DNA from: Halosolutus gelatinilyticus | GTDB lineage: Archaea > Halobacteriota > Halobacteria > Halobacteriales > Natrialbaceae | Direction: 5' to 3' | Assembly: GCF_023028105.1 (NCBI RefSeq) | Contig: NZ_CP095493.1 | Location: 1 to 64,000 of the forward strand | Length of the DNA: 64,000 nt | Part shown: positions 9,058 to 18,118 of the stretch, piece by piece | Numbering within the stretch: position 1 is the first letter of the stretch | How the letters are laid out: each line of letters starts with the position of its first letter | The notes under the pieces: generated by a model | What the model was told of the DNA's origin: nothing | The model's database searches: none | What the model saw: only the letters and a program-made list of their open reading frames with translations | Translations under genes and position numbers: made by a program

Positions 9058-10854
9058 ATGGCACGCGAACCTTCGGTCCCTGATGCGGAGCGGTCCGACG
9101 ACGCCGACTCGGACGACGGTAATAGCGGATTACTCCACCGGCGTTCGTACATGAAACTCGCGGGCGCGACGACCACCGCGGCGGCGATCACGGGCGCTGC
9201 CGGCGGCGCGGGTGCGGCGGGGGGCGACTACGACGTCGTCGAGGCGAACGGGCAGATCGTTCGAGTAGGGCGCGGCGAAACGTACGAAAACAAACTGATC
9301 GATCTGACGACCGGGAACGATTTTCTGCTGCTGATCGAGGGGGGCGATTCGATCGTCCGGAACGTCGGCTTCGAGGGGCTCTACCGCGGGAGCCAGTTCA
9401 TCATCTCGATCGCCGCTCCCGACGGCGACGTCCTCGTCGAGAACGTCTACCTCGGCGACGGGGCGACGAAAGAAGGGGAGAGTTTCGTCCACGGTCCCGG
9501 CGCGGTTTTCATGCACAAGCGCAGCAACGCGAACGTGACGTTCCGCCGCTGCAACGTCCAGGGCTACCCGAACAACGGATTCTACTGTTCGAACACCGCC
9601 ACCGGGGGCAGCGTTCGGTTCGAACGCTGCTTCGGGAAGAACAACGGCGTCTCGACCTTCCGGTGTGCAAGCGGCGACGACGAGATCGTCGACTGCGTCG
9701 CCTACAACGACGGCACCGACTACGGTCACGGCTACGGCGGGTACATCGAAACGAACGGCCGGCCGGTCTGGATCTGGAACGGCGGCACCGTCTCGATCCG
9801 GAACTCCCACTTCGCCGATGGCCCGTACCCGTACGCGCTCGTCGCCGGCGCGAACGGCTCGCCCGGCCGCGCCTCGTTCGAGAGCGGCGGCTACTCCGGC
9901 GCGATCCAGCGCGCGAGTGGCTCCACAGTCTCCGTCGCCGACGCCGTCTCTCGAGAACCGGATCTCTCGATTCCCGACGGCGTTCCCCGATCGGCCGAGG
10001 AGGCGGCCGCCGGTGAGAACACCGACGCCGAAGACGAGTCGGCGAACGAGGAGTCGGACGATCCGGCGACCGTCATCCTGATCGACGGCGATTCCGCGGG
10101 CGTGACCCGATACGAGTTCGCCGTCGACGGCGACGTCGAGAAGGCCAACTACGAGGGCGCGACGATCGACGCCAAGGACACCGTCGAGGGCGGGGTCGTC
10201 CACGGTGCGGTCGCCGACTGGAAGGACACGTTCCGCGTTCACGGCGACCTCGAACGGGTGACCGTCGACGGACCGGGCACCGTGTACGTCGACGGCGAGG
10301 CCGTCGACCCGGCCGACTACGGCGCGGAACTGCCCCACGTCCTCGTCGTCGAGGGCCGCGGAACTCCCGCGAGCTTCGAACTCACCGTCGACGGAACGAT
10401 CGAACTCGACTCGGATGCCGACCCTGAAGACGAGGGAACCACGATCTCCGGTTCGACCGTCCAGAGTTCGGTCGCCGACGACAGCCTGACGTTTCGGTTC
10501 TCCGGCGCGCTCACCGACGTCACGTTCACCGACGGCGAGGCCGACGTGTACCTCGACGGCGAGCGGATCGATCCCGCCGACTACGGCGACTACGAACTCC
10601 TTCCGCACGCGCTGGTCATCGACGGCACCGAGTCCGCCGACGGTACGAGTTACTCCTTCGAGATCGACGGCGCGGTGATCAAGTCCGAGCACCTGGACGC
10701 GTCGATCGACGAGAAAGACGTGATCGAAGGCCGCGCCGTCCGTGGCGTCGTCGGGAATTGGCTCGACGCCTACTGGTTCGAGGGGGACGTCGAGAACTTC
10801 ACGCTGCTCGGCGACGCGACCGTCGACGTCCAGTACAACGTTCGCGACCGGTAA
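9058..10854 (+). CDS. Tat-exported beta-helix protein with three C-terminal repeat domains
   Basis: A 598-residue secreted protein. The Tat signal has HRRSYMKLAG (near residues 28-37) followed by an Ala/Gly-rich hydrophobic core. The beta-helix region is paralogous to the 7649 protein (TWENKLIDMTTG there, TYENKLIDLTTG here; ENVYLGDG in both). After an acidic linker (near 320-340) come three tandem domains of roughly 85 residues. Each has a Y/F-x-F-x-VDG strand, and the first two end in DPADYG. They probably serve as carbohydrate- or surface-binding modules, which is inference. The first protein lacks them. Confidence 0.8.
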   Translation: MAREPSVPDAERSDDADSDDGNSGLLHRRSYMKLAGATTTAAAITGAAGGAGAAGGDYDVVEANGQIVRVGRGETYENKLIDLTTGNDFLLLIEGGDSIVRNVGFEGLYRGSQFIISIAAPDGDVLVENVYLGDGATKEGESFVHGPGAVFMHKRSNANVTFRRCNVQGYPNNGFYCSNTATGGSVRFERCFGKNNGVSTFRCASGDDEIVDCVAYNDGTDYGHGYGGYIETNGRPVWIWNGGTVSIRNSHFADGPYPYALVAGANGSPGRASFESGGYSGAIQRASGSTVSVADAVSREPDLSIPDGVPRSAEEAAAGENTDAEDESANEESDDPATVILIDGDSAGVTRYEFAVDGDVEKANYEGATIDAKDTVEGGVVHGAVADWKDTFRVHGDLERVTVDGPGTVYVDGEAVDPADYGAELPHVLVVEGRGTPASFELTVDGTIELDSDADPEDEGTTISGSTVQSSVADDSLTFRFSGALTDVTFTDGEADVYLDGERIDPADYGDYELLPHALVIDGTESADGTSYSFEIDGAVIKSEHLDASIDEKDVIEGRAVRGVVGNWLDAYWFEGDVENFTLLGDATVDVQYNVRDR

Positions 10855-11220
10855 TCGCCGCGAACGCGATCGATAGCGGCCGCCTTCGATCGGTCGAACC
10901 CGACGCCGCTCGCCGAGGATCGTTCGGTGATGACGCGCTGAACGGAATAGAGCGGCTCCCGGGCTGGAACAGCAAGCTGGCACGCGAACTGTTTCGGTAC
11001 GTCGCCGGGAGCCAACCGTATCTACGACCCTCCGCGAGTAAACATTCCCCTTGCGAACTGCCGCCGGCGAATCGGGTGATCGATTCGGACTAAAACCGAT
11101 CGATTTCTCGGCGGCGAGCGCGGCCCGATCGGAGCGAATTCCACGGGATCAAAACCGACCGATGACCGCGTCGAGAATAGCGGCGATCGCCCCTGATTCA
11201 CCGACTGTTCGTCTCGGCAC
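10855..11220. other. Intergenic region between convergent genes
   Basis: This 366-bp region lies between convergent genes. It is GATC-rich and carries no recognisable gene, repeat or strong terminator. Confidence 0.4.
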
Positions 11221-11817
11221 TCACTCGATGCGCGAGAGTTTGCCGTCGACCGTCCGTTCGTGCTTCCGGTTCGTCAGGACGTGCGCGATCGACAGCGAGA
11301 AGAACGCGACGACGACGACGCCGGCCAGGGCGACCGTCGGGATCGTCGACAGGACCGGCAGTCCGAGCACTGCGGCGCTGATGACGGCAGTCCCGACGAC
11401 GCTAAGCAGCGCGTACCAGCGGTCCCACCGATCCTGTCGGTGATTATCCGTGTTCAGGTACATCATCAACAGATCGGCGTTGTCGGACAGGGAGATCAGG
11501 CCGCGATCCTGGTCGTACTCGACGATTCCGGCGTCATCCATCTTGGGGAGATGGGTCTGGTACAGCGCGACGTAGACCCGCTTTCGCTGGTCCGAGCTGA
11601 GGGCGTTGACCTCCGTGTCGTTCTCCCAGGCGGCGATCTGTTCCGCGAGTTCGCCGAGGGTTACGGTCTCGTCCGTCTCGAGAAGGTACTTCAAAACTTC
11701 CCGGCGGCGACGGTTCTTCAGGAGTTCGAAAATGACGTCCTTCGAGAGTCGCTCGTCCGCGTCCGAATCGGCAACCGAAGCGATTTCGTCCGGGAGTGAC
11801 GTATCGATCGACGACAT
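11221..11817 (-). CDS. Haloarchaeal HTH protein with two C-terminal membrane segments
   Basis: A 198-residue protein starting at MSSIDTS. The N-terminal 130 residues form a winged-helix-like domain (DVIFELLKNRRRREVLKYLL, then LPKMDDAGIVEYDQ). This layout matches the haloarchaeal DUF7344 type as I recall it. Two hydrophobic helices near 147-185 are followed by a short basic tail. It is probably a membrane-tethered transcription regulator of unknown target. An in-frame upstream extension of 16 residues looks non-coding. Confidence 0.75.
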   Translation of the reverse strand: MSSIDTSLPDEIASVADSDADERLSKDVIFELLKNRRRREVLKYLLETDETVTLGELAEQIAAWENDTEVNALSSDQRKRVYVALYQTHLPKMDDAGIVEYDQDRGLISLSDNADLLMMYLNTDNHRQDRWDRWYALLSVVGTAVISAAVLGLPVLSTIPTVALAGVVVVAFFSLSIAHVLTNRKHERTVDGKLSRIE

Positions 11818-12593
11818 TCTCAGGACCCTCCGGACGCATCTCGTCCGATCCTGCCACCCCCCCACGCTCGATGGTGACCGAGAGCGGCGTCGGACTGTCG
11901 GATCGACAGCGACCGCTGTACTTCTGATAGGCTCGCAATCACGATTGACACACCAAGTTGTACACCAACAGTGACACTCTTAAGGACGGCCACGTTTCGC
12001 ACCGGCTGCAAAGACCATACCCACTGACTTCGCCGCGGCGCTCGAGGTCGAACGGATTCCGCCGCTCGGCGTCGATACCCACCCGGTGCATCGGCTATCG
12101 GTATCGACCGATTGTGTGTCTGTATCGACGGCGTACGTATGGGACGGGCGCGGGAAGTCGGGCTTCTGCCACGGTCCGACGGGGAAATCGTCAACACGGC
12201 ACTAGTGCAGAACGTTCGACTGGAGCGACATAAAAGCAGACGACGGTTCGTGCTCGAAAACTGGATTTACAGCGTGAACCGGTGATTTACGTCGTGACCT
12301 CGCCGGAACGATGGAAACGATTCTTGTCGCGTGTTCACGATACCCACTACCGGGCGAAGTGACTACTCGCGTTACTTCGGCCCGAACGCAACCGATGGGA
12401 CACGGTTTCGGCACGATCGTCGAATCGCCCGACTGAGTCGGGTGCGACGGGAGTGTCGGTCATCTTTCTCTCTCCAACCGCACGAGAAGACGGCGTCGTC
12501 TGCCGATCGCGATGCGACCGCCGTAGTAAGTCGGGGTTTCCCGCGAAACCATGTGAACCCCTTACAGTGCCTGCACAGTTTTGTCCGGTACTG
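11818..12593. other. 776-bp region without a recognised gene
   Basis: The region separates the leftward HTH/membrane protein and the rightward TFB gene. Small ORFs on both strands lack convincing protein character. A moderately AT-rich patch lies at 12200-12330. It presumably holds the promoters of both flanking genes, but no clear TATA box stands out. Confidence 0.4.
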
Positions 12594-13544
12594 ATGACGC
12601 GGTCTATCATCGATACCACCACCGAAAACAGCGAGGCGGAGTCCGGGCTATGCCCCGACTGTGAAACCGACACCATAATCCACGATCCGGACCGCGGCGA
12701 ACGCGTCTGCGAGGAGTGCGGGCTCGTCCTCACCGAAGATCCGATCGATTACGGTCCGGAATGGCGAGCGTTCAACGCGCAGGAACACGACGAACTGTCC
12801 CGCGTCGGCGCTCCGCTCACGCAGTCGATGCACGACAGGGGGTTAACGACGACCATCGACTGGCGAAACCGCGATGCGAACGGCCACTCGATGTCCGCCG
12901 ACAAACACGGACAGCTCCATCGCCTCCGCGTCTGGCAGGAACGAATCAGAACGAAAAACGCCGGCGAACGAAACCTGAAGTACGCGCTCTCCGAGATCGA
13001 TCGGATGGTGAGCGCGCTCGGCGTCCCGAAGCCCGTCAAAGAAACCGCGAGCGTCATCTACCGACAGGCGCTCGAACAGGACCTCATCCGCGGCCGGTCG
13101 ATCGAAGGCGTCGCGACCAGCGCACTGTACACGGCCTGTCGAAAAGAGGGGATACCGCGGAGCCTCGAGGAGGTAACCTCGGTTTCACGCGTCGACCAGC
13201 GCGAGATCGGCCGGACGTATCGGTACATCGCCGACGAACTCGATATCAATCTGGAACCGACCAACCCCAGGCAGTTCGTCCCCCGGTTCTGTTCCGAACT
13301 CGACGTCGGGAAGGACGTCGAGACGAAAGCGATCGAGATCATCGACGAGACGACCGACGAGGGGCTCCACTCGGGGAAATCGCCGACCGGATTCGCCGCC
13401 GCGGCGATCTACGCTGCCGGCTTGCTCTGCGACGAGACCATTCCGCAACGCGCCGTCGCCGACACCGCCCAGACGACCGTCGTCACCGTCAGAAATCGGT
13501 ACCGAGAACAGCTCGAAGCGATCGATCAGACGCCGACTACATGA
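12594..13544 (+). CDS. tfb: Transcription initiation factor IIB (TFB)
   Basis: A 316-residue general transcription factor that bridges TBP and RNA polymerase. The N-terminal zinc ribbon has Cys at residues 20, 23, 39 and 42 (CPDC and CEEC). A B-finger/linker region follows, with WRAFN near residue 58. Two cyclin-like repeats follow, one from about 120 (LKYALSEIDRMVSALGVP) and one from about 215 (VPRFCSELDVGKDV). I prefer the ATG at 12594 to the much longer frame, because upstream codons look non-coding. Haloarchaea have several TFB paralogs, so a specific number cannot be given. Its 3' end overlaps the convergent small gene by 8 bp. Confidence 0.95.
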   Translation: MTRSIIDTTTENSEAESGLCPDCETDTIIHDPDRGERVCEECGLVLTEDPIDYGPEWRAFNAQEHDELSRVGAPLTQSMHDRGLTTTIDWRNRDANGHSMSADKHGQLHRLRVWQERIRTKNAGERNLKYALSEIDRMVSALGVPKPVKETASVIYRQALEQDLIRGRSIEGVATSALYTACRKEGIPRSLEEVTSVSRVDQREIGRTYRYIADELDINLEPTNPRQFVPRFCSELDVGKDVETKAIEIIDETTDEGLHSGKSPTGFAAAAIYAAGLLCDETIPQRAVADTAQTTVVTVRNRYREQLEAIDQTPTT

Positions 13545-13713
13545 TCGATCGTTCGTCCTCGGTGTAGAGTTCTTCGCTGGCCAGCGCCTGGAGGTTGGCG
13601 TAGGGCACGAACGCAATGAACTGATCGTCCTCGGTGTACAGTTCGATCCCCTCGTCGACGTGTTCGTATCGCTCGCAGGCGATCTGTCCTTCCGGGAGAA
13701 TTGCGCGGTACAT
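13537..13713 (-). CDS. Small conserved-type haloarchaeal protein, unknown function
   Basis: A 58-residue protein (MYRAILPEGQIACERY to DERSIM). It contains a duplicated ELYTEDxxxI motif near residues 25-33 and 48-56. It has no Cys pair, signal peptide or membrane segment. The acidic composition and well-formed strands suggest it is real. It converges on TFB with an 8-bp overlap and diverges from the helicase gene. Function unknown. Confidence 0.65.
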   Translation of the reverse strand: MYRAILPEGQIACERYEHVDEGIELYTEDDQFIAFVPYANLQALASEELYTEDERSIM

Positions 13714-13852
13714 GGGACAGTCGACTGTACGGCACCCGCCCGGATATAGTATCGGGCGGCCGGGCGCCGGTTCGATAAGCCTACCCGGTCGCGCGCGTCG
13801 GTCGAACGCCGCGAGCGTAATCGGTTTACCCGCACCGCCGCTAGGCCGGACA

Positions 13853-15835
13853 GTGACCGACGAACGCTCCTCGTCAGCCGGCGGCGACGATCGAATCGAC
13901 TCCGCGACGCGATCGACGACCGGAGAACGTGACTCCGTTTCCGACAGTCCGCCCGGCGACCGCCGAAGCGATCGCGCCGCGACGGACGACGCGGATGCGA
14001 CCGACGACCGCCGCGGCGCCGACGAGGAGTTCACCCTCGCGGACTTCCACGACGCCTCCCAGTCCGCCGGCCGTCCCGTCCTCACCGCCGCGGCGGTCTC
14101 GCGCGCCCTCGACGTCACCCACGAGACGGCCAGCGAGGAACTCGAGCGGCTCGCGGCTCGGGGGGACCTCCAGCGGCTGTCGGTCGCGACCGACCCCGTG
14201 GTCTGGTACCCCAGCGAGCTCGAGGATCTGACCGATCGCGAGCGCGTCGTCGTGTTTCCGAAGCGTCGAGAGATCGTCGTCGATCGGCCCGGCCAGTTCA
14301 CCCGCGCGCAACTCTCGCAGTTCGCCCACCTCGCGGACGCGAACGGCGATCGCGGCTACCGATACGTCGTCAGGCCCGAGGACGTCTGGCAGGCGCCCCA
14401 CGACGAGTTCGACGCCCTCCGGCGAACGATGCGGCAGGCCCTCGGCCGGCGATCGACCGACCTAGAGGCGTGGGTCGAGAGCCAGTGGGACCGCGCCCAC
14501 CAGTTCCGACTCGCGACCCACGAGGACGGCTACACCGTCCTCGAAGCGACCAGCCCCGAGATCATGGGGAACGTCGCCCGCCAGAAGCTCGACGAGGAAC
14601 ACGTCCACGCGCCCATCTCCGACACCGAAGACTGGGTTCGCGAGGGGGCGGAAGCGGCGATCAAGCGCATCCTCTACGAGGCGGGGTACCCGGTCCAGGA
14701 CCACCGGGACCTCGAGTCGGGCGAAGCCCTCCCGATAGAGCTCCGCGTTCGACTCCGCGACTACCAGCGGGCGTGGGTCGATCGCTTCGCCGAGGCCGGC
14801 GAAGGGGTCTTCGTCGGCCCGCCGGGCAGCGGCAAGACCGTCGCCGCGCTGGGGGCGATGGCCCGCGTCGAAGGCGAGACGCTCGTGCTCGTCCCGAGTC
14901 GCGATCTCGCCCGACAGTGGGCCGACGCCGTCGTCGAGTACACCACGCTCGAACCCGCCCAAGTGGGCCAGTACCACGGCGGGCAAAAGAACGTGCGGCC
15001 GGTGACGATCGCAACCTACCAGATCGCGGGGATGGATCGCCACCGATCACTGTTCGACGATCGCGAGTGGGGGCTCGTGATCTTCGACGAGTGCCAGCAC
15101 GTTCCCAGCGACGTTTACCGGCGCAGCACCCACCTCCAGTCGCGCCACCGCCTCGGGCTCTCGGCGTCCCCCATTCGGGAGGACGATCGCCAGACCGAGA
15201 TCTTCACCCTCGTCGGCCCGCCGATCGGGACCGACTGGCAGGCGCTGTTCGAGGCCGGCTTCGTCGCCCAGCCCGAACTCGAGATCCGGTACGTGCCGTG
15301 GGACGACGACGAAGCGGGGAACGCCTACGCGTCGGCCGACGGCCGGGAGAAGTACCGGATCGCCGCACAGAACCGAGGAAAGATCGACGAGGTTCGGTAC
15401 CTGCTCGCCGCTCACCCCGACTCGCAGGCGCTCGTCTTCGTCGACTACCTCGACCAGGGCCGGGAACTCGCCGCGGCGCTCGACGTACCCTTCCTCAGCG
15501 GCGAGACCCCGCACCGCGAGCGGCAACGGCTCCTCGATGAATTCCGCCGGAACGAACGCGACCTGCTCGTCGTCTCCCGCGTCGGCGACGAGGGGATCGA
15601 CCTGCCGACGGCCGACCTGGCGATCGTCGTCTCCGGGCTCGGTGGCTCCCGCCGCCAGGGCACCCAGCGCGCCGGCCGCACGATGCGGCCAGCCGGGGGC
15701 GCGCTCGTCTACGTCCTCGCGACCCGCGGCACGCGGGAAGAGGACTTCGCGCGGCGACAGCTCCAGCACCTCGGCCGGAAGGGACTGACCGTGCGCGAGG
15801 AGACCGTCGACCGCGGCGGCGAGGGGACGGACTGA
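13853..15835 (+). CDS. XPB/Rad25-like superfamily 2 DNA helicase
   Basis: A 660-residue ATP-dependent helicase. GTG at 13853 (VTDERSSS) is preferred; the frame runs further upstream with low-quality sequence. An acidic low-complexity N-terminus leads into a winged-helix-like region (EFTLADFHDAS to LQRLSVA, about 55-120). The helicase core has Walker A GPPGSGKTVAA near 320, DECQH (DEAH-box variant) near 410, GLSASP near 436, and QRAGR (motif VI) near 604. The arrangement matches archaeal XPB-type proteins linked to nucleotide excision repair or transcription. In the archaeal XPB family a Bax1 nuclease often accompanies the helicase, but none is adjacent here. Confidence 0.85.
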   Translation: MTDERSSSAGGDDRIDSATRSTTGERDSVSDSPPGDRRSDRAATDDADATDDRRGADEEFTLADFHDASQSAGRPVLTAAAVSRALDVTHETASEELERLAARGDLQRLSVATDPVVWYPSELEDLTDRERVVVFPKRREIVVDRPGQFTRAQLSQFAHLADANGDRGYRYVVRPEDVWQAPHDEFDALRRTMRQALGRRSTDLEAWVESQWDRAHQFRLATHEDGYTVLEATSPEIMGNVARQKLDEEHVHAPISDTEDWVREGAEAAIKRILYEAGYPVQDHRDLESGEALPIELRVRLRDYQRAWVDRFAEAGEGVFVGPPGSGKTVAALGAMARVEGETLVLVPSRDLARQWADAVVEYTTLEPAQVGQYHGGQKNVRPVTIATYQIAGMDRHRSLFDDREWGLVIFDECQHVPSDVYRRSTHLQSRHRLGLSASPIREDDRQTEIFTLVGPPIGTDWQALFEAGFVAQPELEIRYVPWDDDEAGNAYASADGREKYRIAAQNRGKIDEVRYLLAAHPDSQALVFVDYLDQGRELAAALDVPFLSGETPHRERQRLLDEFRRNERDLLVVSRVGDEGIDLPTADLAIVVSGLGGSRRQGTQRAGRTMRPAGGALVYVLATRGTREEDFARRQLQHLGRKGLTVREETVDRGGEGTD

Positions 15836-15899
15836 AACGAGTTCGTACCGATCGCACGACGACCGCACGATCGGGGTGAGCGATGAGATTCGGCGGGGA

Positions 15900-16229
15900 C
15901 TAGCCCACCTCCGCTTCCAGCGGGGCCGCCTCCGGTTCGATCGATTCGACGTCGTCGACGGCGACGACGCCGACGCCGCGTTCGAGTTCGCGTCTCACGA
16001 GCGCCGTATCGCCGTTCGCCTCTGGATCCGCAAGGTCGATTTCGACGCGGAGATCGACCGTGGTATCGTTCAATCCGGGCGCGATTTTCCGAACGCGCGC
16101 CGACTTGAGTCGGTCGACCGCGTCGATCCGTTCGATAACTCTCGTCGCGCCGTCCGCGAGGTCGCCGGCCGCGCCCAGCGGGACGCGCACGGTGACCGTC
16201 GCGACAGCGGCGGTGATGTGGCTGTTCAT
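15900..16229 (-). CDS. Uncharacterised small haloarchaeal protein downstream of a tRNA-like element
   Basis: A 109-residue protein starting MNSHITAAVATVTVRVP. It alternates beta-type segments (VTVRVPL, VDLRVEIDL) with helices, and has an acidic Pro-rich tail. I do not recognise a family. The ATG lies only 3 nt after the 3' end of a tRNA-like cloverleaf on the same strand. If that element is processed, the mRNA would be almost leaderless. A longer start at 16298 would translate the cloverleaf itself and is less likely. Confidence 0.6.
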   Translation of the reverse strand: MNSHITAAVATVTVRVPLGAAGDLADGATRVIERIDAVDRLKSARVRKIAPGLNDTTVDLRVEIDLADPEANGDTALVRRELERGVGVVAVDDVESIEPEAAPLEAEVG

Positions 16230-16232
16230 GAC

Positions 16233-16304
16233 GTCCCCCGTCGAGATTCGAACTCGACGCTCGGACTCGCAGCGTCCGCGTGTTGCCTGGTACACCACGG
16301 AGGA
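16233..16304 (-). tRNA. tRNA-like cloverleaf with non-canonical anticodon loop
   Basis: Read on the minus strand, all four stems pair. The acceptor is TCCTCCG with CGGGGGA. The D stem is GTGT/ACAC around loop ACCAGGCA. The anticodon stem is CGGAC/GTCCG. The T stem is TCGAG/CTCGA around loop TTCGAAT. T8, A14, G18-G19, T54-T55-C56 and A58 are in place. The residue before position 1 is G and position 73 is C, a tRNA-His-like G-1:C73 pair. The anticodon loop is GCTGCGA, so position 33 is C instead of the near-universal T and a formal anticodon TGC would be read. It is therefore a divergent or pseudo-tRNA, or a structured leader. CCA is not encoded. Confidence 0.5.
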
Positions 16305-16402
16305 CGCCGCGCGATCCGCGTCGGCCGGCGCCGTCGAACACTACCGGCAGGGTCACCCGAACGAACCCCAAAAACAGTGTCGCCGTCCGGCCGAGCGCGG
16401 CG

Positions 16403-16573
16403 TCACGCGGCGCGGACGGGCGTGAACCCGACCGTTTCCGATTCGCCGGCGCGAGTGCGAATCGGAATCTGCCCGCGACCACCGTACTCGAGTCCGTTGT
16501 GAGCGGCGGACTCGATCGCATCCATCCCCGATAGAACGAGGGACGGATAGCGAGGTGCGGTGGTCGGAAGCAT
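16403..16573 (-). CDS. Possible small protein (about 56 residues)
   Basis: Reading leftward from 16573 gives MLPTTAPRYPSLVLSG followed by MDAIESAAHNGLEYGG and ending TVGFTPVRAA. An internal ATG at 16525 would give 40 residues. A TATA-like element (ATTATATTGG on the minus strand, about 16607-16616) lies at a plausible distance. There is no known domain. It could be real or a chance ORF. Confidence 0.35.
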   Translation of the reverse strand: MLPTTAPRYPSLVLSGMDAIESAAHNGLEYGGRGQIPIRTRAGESETVGFTPVRAA

Positions 16574-16710
16574 CGGTCGGAACCCTACAGTAAGCATTCA
16601 GCGGGACCAATATAATTGTTGTTCCGGTGTGACATGAAGTGACAATGTCCGTGCCGCCCGGTACTCGGATCGGCCGATCGCGGCCGTCACACCGACGACT
16701 CGCGGCCGCG

Positions 16711-17226
16711 TTACTCCTCGCGGGCCGCGAGGATCTCCTCGATCAGCCCGTCGGTATCGGCGGCCGCGAGTCTGAACGCCGCATCGTAGAACTCCCGCCC
16801 GGTGAGATCCCGGACGTCGTGTCGGGTCCGCAGCTGTGCGTCTACCAACGCGCGCGCGTCTTCGAGGCCGTCGAGCGTGTCGGGGCGTACGTACACCGTC
16901 TTCTTGGTCGTCTCGTCGAACGCGAACGCGGTCGGATCGGTCCGACCGTCCTGTTCGGTCGTCGGCTCCGCCGGTTCGGCCGTCGGTTCGGTGTCGCCAT
17001 TCTCGGTCGCCGCGCCCGTCGCCGACGATTCCTCGACGGCGCCGTCCCTCGAAGTCGATCCGGACGCGGCGTCCGAATCGGCCGTCGGGGCGGCGTCAGC
17101 CGACACATTCGAATCCGCACCCGCGGTCGGGTCGGGGTCCGACCCCGAGTCGCCGCCTTCGTCGCCGTCCTCGTCGACCGCCTCGCTCAGCCCCGCGAAC
17201 CGGTTCTCGTCAGGCACCGTCGACAC
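16711..17226 (-). CDS. Acidic protein with ribbon-helix-helix-like C-terminus, putative ParA partner
   Basis: A 171-residue protein. Residues 1-105 are a low-complexity Asp/Glu/Ser/Ala tail, probably disordered. The C-terminal part fits a strand-helix-helix pattern: KKTVYVRP (108-115), helix TLDGLEDARALVDAQL (117-132), helix GREFYDAAFRLAA (143-155). This pattern resembles the MetJ/Arc fold used by small centromere-binding proteins of type Ib partition systems. The gene overlaps the 3' end of parA by 17 bp and is read in the same direction, so the two are likely translationally coupled. The role as DNA-binding partner of ParA at the 9-bp array is inference. Confidence 0.65.
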   Translation of the reverse strand: MSTVPDENRFAGLSEAVDEDGDEGGDSGSDPDPTAGADSNVSADAAPTADSDAASGSTSRDGAVEESSATGAATENGDTEPTAEPAEPTTEQDGRTDPTAFAFDETTKKTVYVRPDTLDGLEDARALVDAQLRTRHDVRDLTGREFYDAAFRLAAADTDGLIEEILAAREE

Positions 17227-18037
17227 CTCCGCGTTCGACGATCGCCGCCAGTGCGTCCAGCCGAACGAGCATGTCGCTTTCCGGATCGTACTCCGCGAGC
17301 GGGACTCCCTCGCGCCACGCGCGACGGAAGGCGATGCGTTCGCGAAGCCCCGGCCCCGGAGAGTCGGGATCGTCGAAGTGCGACGATCGGCCGAACGCCG
17401 GCAGATACTCGCCGAACTGGGATTCCTCCAGGTCGCCGATGATCCGCTTCTCCTCGTTGTCCCCCGACAGCGAGTTCGGGACGATCGCCAGGATGTCGAG
17501 GTCGATCTCCTTGCGGATCGGGCCGATCTGCTGGGTGTACATCCGTTCGAAGCCGCTGACGCTGGGTTCGCTCATCCGCAGCGGGACGATGACGTTCTGG
17601 GTCGAGATGAGCGACGCGTCGGCGAGCGGCCCCAGGTTCGGCGGCGAGTCGACGACGACGTAGTCGTAGGCCTCGCCCAGCACTGGATCGACGATCTCGT
17701 TTCTGATCCAGAGTTCGCCGAAGGTCGCGCTCCGGATGCTGTTTTCGACGCTATCCAGATCCTCGTGGGCCGGCAGCACGTCGAACGCCCCCGCCGATCG
17801 GACGACGTCACCGAGCGTGACGTCCGAGCCGTCCTCGAGGACGTCGCCGATGTGCAGGTCGCTCGTGTAGGCGTCGTGCAATCCGACGCCCTCCGTGGCG
17901 TTGCCCTGCTGATCGAGGTCGATCAGCAACACGTCGTTCGATCGGTTGGCGAGCCGTTCCGCGAGGTTGATCGCGATGGTCGTCTTGCCGACGCCGCCCT
18001 TCTGGAGGGCGACGCTGACGGCGCGTGGTGTCGTCAC
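17210..18037 (-). CDS. parA: ParA/Soj-type partition ATPase
   Basis: A 275-residue deviant-Walker ATPase. The P-loop KGGVGKTT is at residues 13-20, with the signature Lys at 13. DLDQQGN begins at 41 and the VVVDSPPN switch at 127-134. No extended N-terminal HTH is present, which is typical of type Ib or chromosomal Soj proteins. ParA binds DNA non-specifically in its ATP form and moves centromere complexes. It is the first gene of a leftward pair with the acidic RHH-like protein. The 1.1-kb non-coding region upstream is filled with 9-bp repeats, which makes it a segregation ATPase rather than a MinD-like protein. Confidence 0.9.
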   Translation of the reverse strand: MTTPRAVSVALQKGGVGKTTIAINLAERLANRSNDVLLIDLDQQGNATEGVGLHDAYTSDLHIGDVLEDGSDVTLGDVVRSAGAFDVLPAHEDLDSVENSIRSATFGELWIRNEIVDPVLGEAYDYVVVDSPPNLGPLADASLISTQNVIVPLRMSEPSVSGFERMYTQQIGPIRKEIDLDILAIVPNSLSGDNEEKRIIGDLEESQFGEYLPAFGRSSHFDDPDSPGPGLRERIAFRRAWREGVPLAEYDPESDMLVRLDALAAIVERGGVDGA

Positions 18038-18118
18038 GTGGGTTCACCTCCGTCGTCGCGTCGACGGTCGAGGCGGTGCGGACGTCCATCGCCGCGGACA
18101 CCGCGAGGACTTCGTTCG

